The notes: generated from the letters alone by a model not told the origin. DNA of 59,426 nucleotides from Candidatus Zixiibacteriota bacterium (GCA_036480375.1 JAZGGI010000015.1:1-59426), one strand, 5' to 3'; positions 16,464 through 24,486 are shown, numbered from the stretch's first letter. Numbers and translations are program-made.

Positions 16464-16961
16464 GCGTCAACCTCCTCTATAATAATATAAGGTTTCCCCG
16501 ATTTTTGCACAACAACTAAATCTTGTCGCTGTCGGAGTGGTTATACTTGACCCGGTTGCTCCCCCGAAAGAACTAAATTCTCCGAGTGTGTTCCTGAAAG
16601 GTGCACATACATTTATCCAACCAATCCCACATTGTTTCCGAATAACCCGCAGTTAGTAGTATGGATTATATAAATGATATACATAACCGCAGGGGCTTGT
16701 CGCGACGAGCCCGCGTTTGCGAGTATTTGCAATTTCAGGACAACTCGAGAGTTGTCCCTACAAAAAAACAGGCCCTCGCCTGTCGTATTTACCACCGACT
16801 TGATATGACCAAAAACGTTAATCTGAGGAAACAAACCCATTTTGAGAAATGTTCTCTACCCGTAACAGAGAAAGCTCTTGGAAATTTCTCGGAATTTAGA
16901 AATTGCTTTTTATTACCTGATTCTTATTATTGATACTAAACATTATTGAGGGAATTAGGCC
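16464..16961. other. Gene-free spacer with a mosaic of dispersed repeats
   Basis: No gene is supported. The spacer holds three palindromes: GGGCTTGTCG/CGACGAGCCC (16693-16712), the GACAACTC/GAGTTGTC type (16738-16760) and ACAGGC/GCCTGT (16768-16783). A 53-base block (16791-16844) recurs inverted at 50571-50623. It is a landing site for small repeats between two divergent genes. Confidence 0.6.
16791..16844 (-). repeat. 53-bp dispersed repeat, copy 1 (inverted relative to 50.57 kb)
   Basis: The reverse complement matches 50571-50623 with one or two differences by eye (core TCCTCAGATTAACG). There is no coding sense in either copy. Confidence 0.7.
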
Positions 16962-18200
16962 ATGCAGGAATATATTCAAAATTGGTTAACCGGGCTGGGT
17001 TTCTCGGAAGCGTTATCAGTGATATCAAGCTGGATAATGCTCGCGCTGGGACTAATTATTCTGGCGGCAATCGCTAATTTGGCAGCCAGAAGAATCCTGG
17101 TTTCGATTATTTCTTATGTAGTTAAAAGAAGTAAAACACAATGGGACGATATTCTTCTCAGGCATAAAGTTTTTTCCCGCCTGTCTCACCTGGCCCCCGC
17201 CCTTGTACTGTATTTCTGCGCTGATTTTTTCCCTGAGATCTCGGTTTATCTGAAAAGGTTTTCTGTGGCCTATATGGCCCTGACCGGAATGTCTGCCTTT
17301 AACGCTTTTCTGAATGCCGTCATTGATATTTATGGCACCTTTGAGATGTCCCGGCAAAAACCTATCAAAGGTTATATTCAGATTGTAAAAATAATCGGAG
17401 TTATCGCCGTAGCCATTATAACTGTCGCAACCATCATGGGGCAAAAACCCTGGGCTCTACTAACCGGCCTGGGGGCGATAACGGCCGTTATTATGCTGGT
17501 TTTTAAGGATTCCATTTTGGGATTGGCGGCCGGTATTCAATTATCGGCTAATGATATGATTAGAATTGGCGATTGGATCGAAATGCCCAAATACGGAATC
17601 GACGGTGATGTTATAGATGTCTCTCTCCACACCGTCAAAGTTCAAAATTGGGATAAAACAATTTCTTCCATACCCGCTTATACACTGGTATCCGACACGT
17701 TCAAAAACTGGCGGGGAATGTCCGATTCGGGAGGGCGCCGGATTAAACGAGCCATTAATATCGATATTAACAGCATTAAATTCTGCACCGAAGATATGAT
17801 TGCCGAATTTGAAAAAATAATAATGCTGTCCGAATATATTCAAAACAAACGGATCGAATTAAAAACTCACAATGAGAAATTGGGAATCTCAGGTTCAAAC
17901 CTTGCCGACGCGCGCAATCTGACTAATATCGGAACCCTGCGGGCCTATATCGCGGCCTACCTGCGAAACCATCCGATGATAAACAAAGACATGACGTTTC
18001 TAATCCGCCAGCTCCAACCGGGAGAGCATGGATTACCGTTAGAAATCTATGTTTTCAGCTCGGACAAAGATTGGATTAGATATGAGGGAATTCAATCGGA
18101 TATTTTTGATCATTTTTTGGCCGCCATCCCATTATTCGATTTGAAAGTATTTCAATATCCGACCGGAATCGATATTCAAAACGTATTAAGCAAAAAATAG
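16962..18200 (+). CDS. ybdG: MscS-family mechanosensitive channel, YbdG type
   Basis: The protein has 412 residues, close to E. coli YbdG (415). Membrane helices lie at about 20-45, 68-85, 100-120, 145-165 and 170-190. The last pair contains the MscS core AVIMLVFKDSILGLAAGIQL, the pore helix and its link to the beta domain. The following NDMIRIGDWIEMPKYGIDGD is the beta-domain signature, and VSDTFKNWRGMSDSGGRRIK is characteristic of the YbdG subgroup. It should open under membrane tension and protect against hypo-osmotic shock from the inner membrane. The gene stands alone. Confidence 0.9.
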   Translation: MQEYIQNWLTGLGFSEALSVISSWIMLALGLIILAAIANLAARRILVSIISYVVKRSKTQWDDILLRHKVFSRLSHLAPALVLYFCADFFPEISVYLKRFSVAYMALTGMSAFNAFLNAVIDIYGTFEMSRQKPIKGYIQIVKIIGVIAVAIITVATIMGQKPWALLTGLGAITAVIMLVFKDSILGLAAGIQLSANDMIRIGDWIEMPKYGIDGDVIDVSLHTVKVQNWDKTISSIPAYTLVSDTFKNWRGMSDSGGRRIKRAINIDINSIKFCTEDMIAEFEKIIMLSEYIQNKRIELKTHNEKLGISGSNLADARNLTNIGTLRAYIAAYLRNHPMINKDMTFLIRQLQPGEHGLPLEIYVFSSDKDWIRYEGIQSDIFDHFLAAIPLFDLKVFQYPTGIDIQNVLSKK

Positions 18201-18377
18201 TTGGCAGTTTCGGAGGTAGCTCAAATATAAAATAGGTTTAGTTTTTTGGCTTCTAAAATCATCTCTTAAATCGTATATATTTTGGAGTTAGGTCTTTCCG
18301 GACTGATTCATAGATTCCAGACAACTCGACAAAATAAATTATTCCGCGCTCAGGGAGTTTTACAGGGAGGTTGTTTT

Positions 18378-18698
18378 ATGAAAACATTTGTTTTAATGAC
18401 AAAAATAACAAAGGCGGATGCCAATCTGATTGAAGTTGCCTCAAAACTTAGAGACCGCGAAGGCGAAGCGCGGACATGGCTTACCGAAATTAAACAAAAA
18501 TGCCCTGAAGTAACATTCCTGGCGCATTATGCGCTTCTGGGTACCTGGGATTTTATGGATATATATGAGGCCCCTGATGAAGAAACCGCGGTTAAAGTTT
18601 CCCTTATTACCCGGTCTCACGGCGCTCATGTAGTCGAAAGCTGGCCCGCGATCCCCAATGACAGGATTATGGAATTGACAAAAGAGCTGCAGGATTAA
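18378..18698 (+). CDS. GYD/Lrp-ligand-like small domain protein
   Basis: This 106-residue protein begins MKTFVLMTKITKADANLIEV and contains CPEVTFLAHYALLGTWDFMD and IYEAPDEETAVKVSLI. That is the GYD-domain pattern (beta strand, L.G..D......D.e.a..). GYD proteins are small ferredoxin-fold ligand-binding or oligomerising domains without a firm function. I start at ATG 18378 because GGGAGG lies 7 bases upstream; the frame is open further 5' but has no ribosome site there. No membrane segment. Confidence 0.8.
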   Translation: MKTFVLMTKITKADANLIEVASKLRDREGEARTWLTEIKQKCPEVTFLAHYALLGTWDFMDIYEAPDEETAVKVSLITRSHGAHVVESWPAIPNDRIMELTKELQD

Positions 18699-18904
18699 TT
18701 AGGTTTTTATATATCAATTAGTATGTGAACATCCACAAAGTACCTGAAAAATCCACTAATTTCGTCAAAAATCAATCCATTTCTCAAGATTTCTTAAAAT
18801 TATTGATAAATTCATTGTGTTTCATAAAATAATTCAATATTATATTGAACAATTTTAATGTTTGATCGTACAAGATATTAAGAATATTAATCGGAGGGAA
18901 TAAA

Positions 18905-19273
18905 ATGGCACACGATTGGCAGGAATTAACCAGGCTTACCGGGAATGAAGAAATTGTCATAAAGAAGGTCGGATTGGCCAATACCGGAATTGAAATAAAC
19001 GGCGAATTTGATTTACCGCCTTTGGCAAGATTAACTGCCGATGAGCAAATATTTATTGCCGCTTTCGTTCGCTGTCACGGCTCAATTACGCAAATGGAGA
19101 AGTTTTTTGGTATCAGTTACCCGACGGTAAAAAACCGATTGAATAAAATATCATCATCTCTCGATTTTATCGAGATCAACCCCACATCCGGGTCTATCGA
19201 GATTCTTAACAGCATTGAACGGGGCGAAATTTCGGTTAAAGAAGCTTTGAAAATAATGGAGAAAGGAGAATAG
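18905..19273 (+). CDS. DUF2089 family protein lacking the zinc ribbon
   Basis: This 122-residue protein has the DUF2089 core: GIEINGEFDLPPLARLTADE, then QIFIAAFVRCHGSITQMEKF and FGISYPTVKNRLNKI, a helix-turn-helix-like DNA-binding segment. A short C-terminal helix pair (ILNSIERGEISVKEALKIME) follows. Family members usually begin with a zinc ribbon of four cysteines; here the N-terminus (DWQELTRLTGNEE) has none. It is probably a transcriptional regulator, by fold. Ribosome site GGAGGG. The next gene starts two bases after its stop, and both carry the same RGEIS/EGKIT-x-EEA helix pair, so they likely work as a pair. Confidence 0.8.
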   Translation: MAHDWQELTRLTGNEEIVIKKVGLANTGIEINGEFDLPPLARLTADEQIFIAAFVRCHGSITQMEKFFGISYPTVKNRLNKISSSLDFIEINPTSGSIEILNSIERGEISVKEALKIMEKGE

Positions 19274-19275
19274 TC

Positions 19276-19713
19276 ATGTCAGAAGAAAGACTAAAAATCC
19301 TCAACATGGTCGCCGAGGGGAAAATCACGGCCGAAGAGGCGGAGAAATTGCTTGACGCTCTGGACCAAGAACAAAACGACGCAGCGGTTGCATCAACCAA
19401 AACAAAAACACGAAAACCAAAAAGTTTAAGAATCATGGTTGAGCCTAAAAATGGCCAAGGCGCCGGAGGCCGCCATGGAGACTGGGTCAATATTAAAGTA
19501 CCGATAATGCTTATCAAGGCTGGCATGAAGCTCGGCTCTATTCTGCCGAATGGCCACAAGGAAAAAATCAGCAATCATTTCAAAGATAAAGGAATTAATA
19601 TTGACCTCAATAACCTCGACTCCAATGCCATCGACAATCTTTTGATGGGATTAAAAGAAACCAGCATAGTCGTCGATGACGAAAAAGAAACCGTAAAGAT
19701 ATTCTGCGAATAA
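19276..19713 (+). CDS. SHOCT-like domain protein, partner of DUF2089
   Basis: This 145-residue protein opens with MSEERLKILNMVAEGKITAE and EAEKLLDAL, the short helical hairpin (SHOCT-like) seen in YvlB and DUF2089-linked proteins. A basic linker follows (TKTKTRKPKSLRIMVEP), then a conserved C-terminal part with WVNIKVPIMLIKAGMKLGSI and LDSNAIDNLLMGLKETSIVV. The pattern is widespread next to DUF2089 genes and may form a regulator/anti-regulator pair; that is inference. Ribosome site AGGAG. It ends 12 bases before a hairpin. Confidence 0.8.
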   Translation: MSEERLKILNMVAEGKITAEEAEKLLDALDQEQNDAAVASTKTKTRKPKSLRIMVEPKNGQGAGGRHGDWVNIKVPIMLIKAGMKLGSILPNGHKEKISNHFKDKGINIDLNNLDSNAIDNLLMGLKETSIVVDDEKETVKIFCE

Positions 19714-19725
19714 TCACAAATGAAA

Positions 19726-19751
19726 TTCCCGATGATAATTGCCATCGGGAA
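19726..19751 (+). terminator. Hairpin after the DUF2089 operon
   Basis: Perfect 9-bp stem TTCCCGATG / CATCGGGAA with an 8-base loop. The T-run after it is short (TTAAAA), so termination may be partial. Confidence 0.5.
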
Positions 19752-19831
19752 TTAAAACGGCGGGCGTCAAGGTTACGTCCGCGATGCCAAATAATCTTAT
19801 TTAATCCACGTACTAATATTACTCGTATAAA

Positions 19832-19950
19832 AAAAGTGCCCGATCGAACTGGAGGCGCAGTGCTCTTATGCGCTCTTGGGGGGGAATGCGCCGCCGAGGG
19901 GATCCGTTCGAAACGAGCACATTTGTAGTTTACAATAAAATGTGTTTTAG
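19832..19950. ncRNA. Possible structured RNA element of unknown type
   Basis: An outer pair CGAAC/GTTCG encloses GGCGCA/TGCGCC, with an alternative GCGCA/TGCGC pairing and a G7 run. A hairpin TTGTA-GTT-TACAA inside CACATTT/AAATGTG follows. The two exclusive pairings could be a switch or chance in G+C-rich DNA. It is not adjacent to a plus-strand gene it could control, and I could not match it to a known riboswitch. Confidence 0.2.
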
Positions 19951-20092
19951 GCATTTGGCAAGAGGGTAATTTTGGGCATTTATAGGGTACGATATATACC
20001 TTATTTTATATACGATTAATGACACAGTTATTAGTTGTTTCTAAAATCTCTTATTTAACAATGAGTTGCATATCATTACCTTAAGTTTTGGC

Positions 20093-20320
20093 TTACTTCA
20101 TTGATTGAAGATATGATGCGAGGTTTACCTTTTTATTATTTATACCTAATTTTTTTCTTATAATTGACCGCTGTTTCAGAACAGTTTGTGGTGAAATACT
20201 TAATGAAAGTGCAATTTGTTTGCAGCTCATACCGTTTTTAATAAGGGTACAGACTTCCACCTCCCGTAGGGTAAGATGTGAGTATTCGCTTTCAAGTTGA
20301 TTAGCGAATGGTGCCGCATA
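20093..20320 (-). pseudogene. Remnant of a PAS-LuxR regulator (HTH domain only)
   Basis: On the minus strand about 75 codons (from APFANQLESEYSHLTL to NLASYLQSMK) are a close copy of the C-terminus of the regulator at 21911-23233. They include the whole LuxR-type helix-turn-helix (GMSCKQIALSLSISPQTVLK). Similarity stops just upstream at about 20320, there is no ribosome site, and a strong terminator for the gene upstream lies immediately before it. I read it as the tail of a lost paralogue, not an expressed gene. Confidence 0.65.
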
Positions 20321-20341
20321 GTAGAATGAAATTATAAACAA

Positions 20342-20369
20342 AAAAGCCCGATGAGAGTATCGGGCTTTT
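20342..20369 (-). terminator. Rho-independent terminator of the lipoprotein gene
   Basis: Stem AAAAGCCCGAT (20342-20352) / ATCGGGCTTTT (20359-20369), loop GAGAGT. On the minus strand it is followed by a run of T, about 24 bases after the stop at 20393. The symmetrical A/T flanks make it usable in both directions. Confidence 0.8.
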
Positions 20370-20392
20370 TAATAATTTACGCATTAATAAAT

Positions 20393-21454
20393 TTATTGGC
20401 CAACTCCCTCAGAATCATTAAATGAATGAGACGGTTTACGGCAGCGTTGTTTCCAAATTCCGCTCAAAGGCAGTTCCAAAATTGTGGGATCAATGGCCAT
20501 ATCGCCGAATTCACCGGCGATATTACCGTGAGTACCGTCCATAATATTACGATAATATCCCATGAAGACGCCATGCGATTCACCGCACATCGGGCACAAT
20601 CTCAAATCATCATAATACCAGCAACCTTTGACTTCGGCAATTACGTGGTCGGTAATATAACCCGAAACGCTCCCAAAAAATCTTCCACGGCCACTGTCAT
20701 CAGTCCAGAACATACCCGTGAAATAACCAAACGGTTCGCCAAAACGATCAATCCAGAGAGCCTCAATTCTCCCTTTACCTGATCCAAATGATTCTTTTAT
20801 CCATTTACCTTCCATTAATCCACCCTGGCAATTGTTATCCCATACCAGGCGGGAGTGAATCCCGACGCCGCCGCTATTACTGGTGGGATAATAGGCGTCA
20901 AGTTTAGCCAGTTTTTCAAAGGGAAATTCAAGAGTAATTTGTTCGGTTTTAAAGGTCAAAATCGGCGCGGCAAAATAATAAACACTCTTATCGAAAAATA
21001 CCAAAAAGCTGATGCCGTCCAAATCCAAACCAGTATATGAAACCCATGATTCCGAAGTAGGAATATTATCAAACAGTAATTCATCTTGGCCTCGCTCAAA
21101 ATCAATTAGGAAAGAAACCTTGATTTCTCCGACGCCATTGAATGACAGACTGCCCGACCAATCATCGAGAGCATTATCAATATCAGTTCCCGGCATGAAA
21201 TTACCCCAAAGGAGCGTCACGGAATATATGTCATAGTCTCCGGATAATGTTTCGGTAATGTTTCCGGAAGCGTCAAGGCTGTTTTCGGTCCAATTTTCCT
21301 CATCGGGGACATACTGTTCCATAATCTTTAGGACGTCTTCCGGAACAATTTCCGGATTTTCAATTGCGGGAGATACCGGATCGATATTTTTCTCACCGCA
21401 TCCGGAGAACGCAATTAATACGCATAATATTGGAAGAAAGAATAATTTTCGCAT
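20393..21454 (-). CDS. Predicted lipoprotein of unknown function
   Basis: This 353-residue protein has a lipoprotein signal peptide (MRKLFFLPILCVLIAFSGCG; lipidated Cys19), so it is anchored at the envelope. The mature part is rich in aromatics and Gly, with beta-type spacing and no recognised domain. A motif CPMCGESHG near residue 290 could bind metal. Repeated phrases such as GYFTGMFWTDDSGRGRFFGS and GVFMGYYRNIMDGTHGNIAG look like beta-hairpins of a repeated barrel or sheet. It has its own terminator. Confidence 0.65.
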   Translation of the reverse strand: MRKLFFLPILCVLIAFSGCGEKNIDPVSPAIENPEIVPEDVLKIMEQYVPDEENWTENSLDASGNITETLSGDYDIYSVTLLWGNFMPGTDIDNALDDWSGSLSFNGVGEIKVSFLIDFERGQDELLFDNIPTSESWVSYTGLDLDGISFLVFFDKSVYYFAAPILTFKTEQITLEFPFEKLAKLDAYYPTSNSGGVGIHSRLVWDNNCQGGLMEGKWIKESFGSGKGRIEALWIDRFGEPFGYFTGMFWTDDSGRGRFFGSVSGYITDHVIAEVKGCWYYDDLRLCPMCGESHGVFMGYYRNIMDGTHGNIAGEFGDMAIDPTILELPLSGIWKQRCRKPSHSFNDSEGVGQ

Positions 21455-21649
21455 AACCTCACCTCATTTTTTTAAGCTCTGGCAGCGTTAGCTGTAGCAA
21501 AGAAGATATAATTTTAGCCACCCCTATAATTATAATTCGAGCGATCTGTTTATCCAAGAGATTTTTATTACAGAAAATCAGTTAATTCCGGTTGAATATT
21601 TTAAGGGCGGTTTTGTATATTTATTGATGATTATAAAAAGGAGGGAATT

Positions 21650-21874
21650 ATGGAACCTAATATGGAATATATCGCGGTCGCAATTGTTCTGGCCATACTT
21701 ATACCCTTGGTTCCCTACATCGTGAAAGTCAGAATCCGTGTACTCAATTGGTTGAGATTAAAAGGCTTGGCAAAGGTACATGAAAAAGGATTCAGGCCTA
21801 TAGTAATTACTATTCGAAGCCTTTTGCTCGTTCTGGCAGTTTATCTTCTTCTTCTCGGTTTTAATGTCGTTTAA
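21650..21874 (+). CDS. Small two-helix membrane protein
   Basis: This 74-residue protein has two hydrophobic helices (about 6-25 and 50-72) joined by a basic loop (KVRIRVLNWLRLKGLAKVHE), which by the positive-inside rule puts the loop in the cytoplasm. A strong AAGGAGGG ribosome site lies 6-7 bases before the ATG, which supports expression. No family recognised. Confidence 0.6.
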   Translation: MEPNMEYIAVAIVLAILIPLVPYIVKVRIRVLNWLRLKGLAKVHEKGFRPIVITIRSLLLVLAVYLLLLGFNVV

Positions 21875-21910
21875 TTTTGATCTATGATGTTCTCAGCTTG
21901 AAAATTTTAA

Positions 21911-23233
21911 TTACGTTTTTATTTTACTCATGGAATGTAAATATGACGCGAGATTTATTTTTTTATTGGATAGTCCCAATTTTTTACGAATGAGCGTCCG
22001 TTGTTTTAAAACCGTCTGGACCGAAATATTCAAGGAGGCGGAAATCTCTTTGCAACTCATCCCGCTTTTTACCATGTTGCAAATTTCCATCTGACGTAAA
22101 GTAAGGTGGGAATATTCAGACTCGAGATGACCAATAAAGGGAGATGTGATATCCGAAAGACTGCTTTTCAAAAGTCTGACATAGCTATCCATATCACTCG
22201 AGGATTTATCGGATAGGCCGTTAATAATCGGAATGATGATTCGGTCGATATTTGCCTTTATTTGCCCGGCCAGCCGATCCTTACCGGCTTCAATTTGTTC
22301 GAGTACCTCTTTGAGAGCGATATTTTTCTGATGGAGCGCCTGCCGCTCAATACGTAATTCCTCGTTGTAGGTTCGGAGCTTTTCTTCACTCTTTCTCAGC
22401 GCCTCTTCCACCCGCTTACGCTCGGTGATGTCTGTAAGAGTACCTATAAAGCCGATTATATTTTCATTCTGATCTATTAAAGCCGAGAAGTTGCTCGACA
22501 CCCAGGTAGTCTTCCTGTACTCATCCTGAGAGATGAACCTGAACTCGATGTCAAAACTGCTTTCTCCCTTTATTGTCTGATGCCATACATGATAGACTTC
22601 TTCCCGCTCATCAGGATGTATCGCCCTGGCCCATCCATCGCCATAATGCTCTTCTACTTTCATGCCGGTGAATTTGCAGATCAGTTCATTTACATAGATA
22701 CCGTTACCATGCGCATCTGCCTGGAAAATGCCAACCGGGCTGAGTGATGTCAATGAACGAAAACGCTCTTCACTCTCTCGTATTGTTTCTTCGGCTCGCT
22801 GCAGATGTGTAACATCACGCACAATACCGCAGATAGCTTTGATGTTTCCCTTTGAATCGAAAACAGGCGTTTGAACCGTGTGAAATGTTCGCTCAATACC
22901 ATTGATCCTGAGGGTTCTTTTCGCATTAACGGTTTGACCCTCTAAAACAGGCTTATCTACCGATGCGATTATCCTGGCCTCATCTTCGCCGAATACCTCT
23001 ACTGGTGCTTTTCCGATTAGCTCTGAAGCCAGCATGCCAAGCGTGCGTTCCATGGCGGGATTCACAAAGGTATATCTGAAATCAATACCTTTAATAAAGA
23101 TTGAATCTTCCGCCGTGTCGGTAATAGCCTCGAGCGCTTCCTTGGACTCTGTTAAACTCGCGACCATACCTTCAAGTTCATTAACTCGCTTTATTAGCTT
23201 TTGAATTTCGACTTCGCGTTCAGTTTCGCTCAT
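21911..23233 (-). CDS. PAS-PAS-LuxR one-component transcription regulator
   Basis: This 440-residue soluble protein has an N-terminal coiled coil (about 1-35), PAS 1 (about 40-145; FIKGIDFRYTFVNPAMERTL), PAS 2 with PAC (about 158-275; PVGIFQADAHGNGIYVNELI and GFIGTLTDITERKR), a long coil (about 275-340), and a C-terminal LuxR-type helix-turn-helix (GMSCKEISASLNISVQTVLK). There is no kinase or receiver domain, so the PAS sensors appear wired directly to DNA binding. I start at the second Met (23233) because GGAGG sits 8 bases upstream of it; the first possible ATG (23251) has no ribosome site. The ghost of a second copy's DNA-binding domain lies at 20.1 kb. Confidence 0.85.
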   Translation of the reverse strand: MSETEREVEIQKLIKRVNELEGMVASLTESKEALEAITDTAEDSIFIKGIDFRYTFVNPAMERTLGMLASELIGKAPVEVFGEDEARIIASVDKPVLEGQTVNAKRTLRINGIERTFHTVQTPVFDSKGNIKAICGIVRDVTHLQRAEETIRESEERFRSLTSLSPVGIFQADAHGNGIYVNELICKFTGMKVEEHYGDGWARAIHPDEREEVYHVWHQTIKGESSFDIEFRFISQDEYRKTTWVSSNFSALIDQNENIIGFIGTLTDITERKRVEEALRKSEEKLRTYNEELRIERQALHQKNIALKEVLEQIEAGKDRLAGQIKANIDRIIIPIINGLSDKSSSDMDSYVRLLKSSLSDITSPFIGHLESEYSHLTLRQMEICNMVKSGMSCKEISASLNISVQTVLKQRTLIRKKLGLSNKKINLASYLHSMSKIKT

Positions 23234-23551
23234 AAATTTATCCTCCGGCATATAAAACTCCGACCGCCCGATTTATTCCGGCTAAAACGATGAAATTACA
23301 TCTCCCGGTTAAACCTACTCCATTAATAATGAGCGCAAGATTATTTTTGTCAACACGTTATATTGAATCTCTGATGATGGACACACCGCACCATGAATGT
23401 ACGGAATTAGCCGTTTACCCAAATTTGAGCCGGTAATTTCCCCCCAAATGAAATTTCGATATCCTTATAAAATCACCAGTTAAGCCAACATGAGTCACAA
23501 AAAAAAGGATGGAAGATCAATTTTCTTCCACCATTTCCAATTACCTAAATA
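23234..23551. other. Gene-free spacer
   Basis: No gene is supported on either strand. The only visible structure is a hairpin with an A/T tract near its right end (23499-23530). Confidence 0.4.
23499..23530 (-). terminator. Minus-strand terminator-like hairpin with no obvious gene
   Basis: Stem TGGAAGA (23510-23516) / TCTTCCA (23524-23530). Read on the minus strand it is followed, after three bases, by eight T. No intact minus-strand gene now feeds into it, apart from the methyltransferase beyond the transposon. Confidence 0.4.
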
Positions 23552-23828
23552 GTGTTTTCATCCTCTTTTTGGCATAGAGAACGAATTCATATTGAAGTCC
23601 GAACACGATCACTCTTTGCCTACTTCATCCGACGACAACTCAGTGGAGCTTTCACGACGCCGGAAAAACAGGCAACGATGCAGCAGGCCGGAGATTATCA
23701 AGTGGCTCTCATGTTTCTCTTGGACTTGGACTGGAAGATAGCCAGTGATTGGCAACAAGTACGCGATCGCGAAAAGACCCTGAAGGAGTTGAAGAAGGCG
23801 GTTGGTGCCGAGGTTTTCGGGAATTTTA
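23552..23828 (+). pseudogene. 5' part of an unknown gene interrupted by the IS1-like element
   Basis: This frame reads RTRSLFAYFIRRQLSGAF, then a helical part (TLKELKKAVGAEVFGNF) and runs into the transposon end in the target duplication GAATTTTA. Removing the element and one duplication copy joins it in frame to 26389-26591. The combined frame has about 160 codons. The first codon is a GTG without a ribosome site, so the true start may be lost. I do not recognise the family. Confidence 0.45.
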
Positions 23829-23844
23829 GGTACTGTCCTAATTT
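23829..23844 (+). repeat. Left terminal inverted repeat of the IS1-like element
   Basis: GGTACTGTCCTAATTT, directly after the 8-bp target duplication GAATTTTA at 23821-23828. The exact reverse complement is at 26365-26380. Confidence 0.92.
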
Positions 23845-23888
23845 CAGGCTGATTAAGTATTTACCGATAAGTTGATAAAGGAGATAAA

Positions 23889-24146
23889 ATGACATTTGAT
23901 ACAAAAATACGAGCTAAGGCTGAAGGATTAAAAAAATTACTCCAGCAGGAATATCCTGAACTCTTAAATAAAAAGGCGAGCATTAAAAATGGCTCGCCTG
24001 AATCAGGTTATTGGTATTTGGGCTATTATGTAGCCCTATGTGATGTTCTTCGTCTGATGGATGAAGAACTTGAAAACGCTACAAGCGGGTGCAATTCGGT
24101 ACTGGACAGGGATAGTTTGTTCCGTCCGGCGTGTCCGGGTGATTAG
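23889..24146 (+). CDS. Cargo gene 1, 85-residue protein of unknown function
   Basis: The start has a strong AAAGGAG ribosome site (AAAGGAGATAAAATG). The sequence is a charged helical region (KIRAKAEGLKKLLQQEYPEL) followed by SGYWYLGYYVALCDVLRLMD and EELENA, which looks like an all-helical small protein. The C-terminal ~20 codons overlap the end of the convergent GIY-YIG-like gene by 68 bases and look less constrained. No family recognised. It lies just inside the left inverted repeat. Confidence 0.6.
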   Translation: MTFDTKIRAKAEGLKKLLQQEYPELLNKKASIKNGSPESGYWYLGYYVALCDVLRLMDEELENATSGCNSVLDRDSLFRPACPGD

Positions 24147-24432
24147 GATTATTCTTCGGTCTAAATGCGTGCCATATTTTGCATTCATACTCATAGCATT
24201 CTTTAGATGTCCCAAGAAACCCATATTTATAAGTCCTATATTTCTTGAGAGGTAAATATTGGTGCAACCGATTATTAAGGTTGTCATCTGAACGCCCGAT
24301 TCTTTGAACATGAAATGTCCCATCCGTTCCAACATAACCCAGGGCGTATGCCCCAATTCCCACTTGGTCAACATGGGTATCTATCCCTTCGCTGGTTAAT
24401 AGATACGGCCCATGCAATCTTGTCGAAGGCAT
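24079..24432 (-). CDS. Cargo gene 2, GIY-YIG-like protein
   Basis: This 117-residue protein matches the outline of the GIY-YIG fold. GAYALGYVGTDG and VQRIGRSDDNLNNRLHQY stand for the GIY/YIG strands and the following Arg-bearing helix. YRTYKYGFLGTSKECYEYEC follows, with a glutamate where the catalytic Glu usually sits. The C-terminus (HPDTPDGTNYPCPVPNC) has two Cys that may bind metal. GIY-YIG proteins are often nucleases, but the exact GIY and YIG triplets are altered, so activity is uncertain. I start at ATG 24432 because AAAGGAGG lies 6 bases upstream; the frame is open further upstream without such a site. It is read against the transposase. Confidence 0.6.
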   Translation of the reverse strand: MPSTRLHGPYLLTSEGIDTHVDQVGIGAYALGYVGTDGTFHVQRIGRSDDNLNNRLHQYLPLKKYRTYKYGFLGTSKECYEYECKIWHAFRPKNNPNHPDTPDGTNYPCPVPNCTRL

Positions 24433-24486
24433 GATTTGCCTCCTTTCTGGGGATATACTCCCCCCTCTGCATTTTATCAAAAACGC

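Larger units (their letters stand above)
19714..20092. other. Gene-free spacer with structured segments
   Basis: It starts with a likely terminator (19726-19751), then a G+C-rich, strongly self-complementary block (about 19832-19950), then A+T-rich DNA. No gene is supported on either strand. Confidence 0.45.

Noticed and set aside
19822-19915. tRNA-like fold in the 19.8 kb spacer
   Set aside because: The acceptor strands pair 6 of 7, but the T stem has only two pairs and there is no proper anticodon arm.
20324-20341. TTG start of the HTH remnant, making it an 82-residue gene
   Set aside because: The extra residues lie next to the terminator stem, outside homology to the paralogue, and no ribosome site precedes the TTG.
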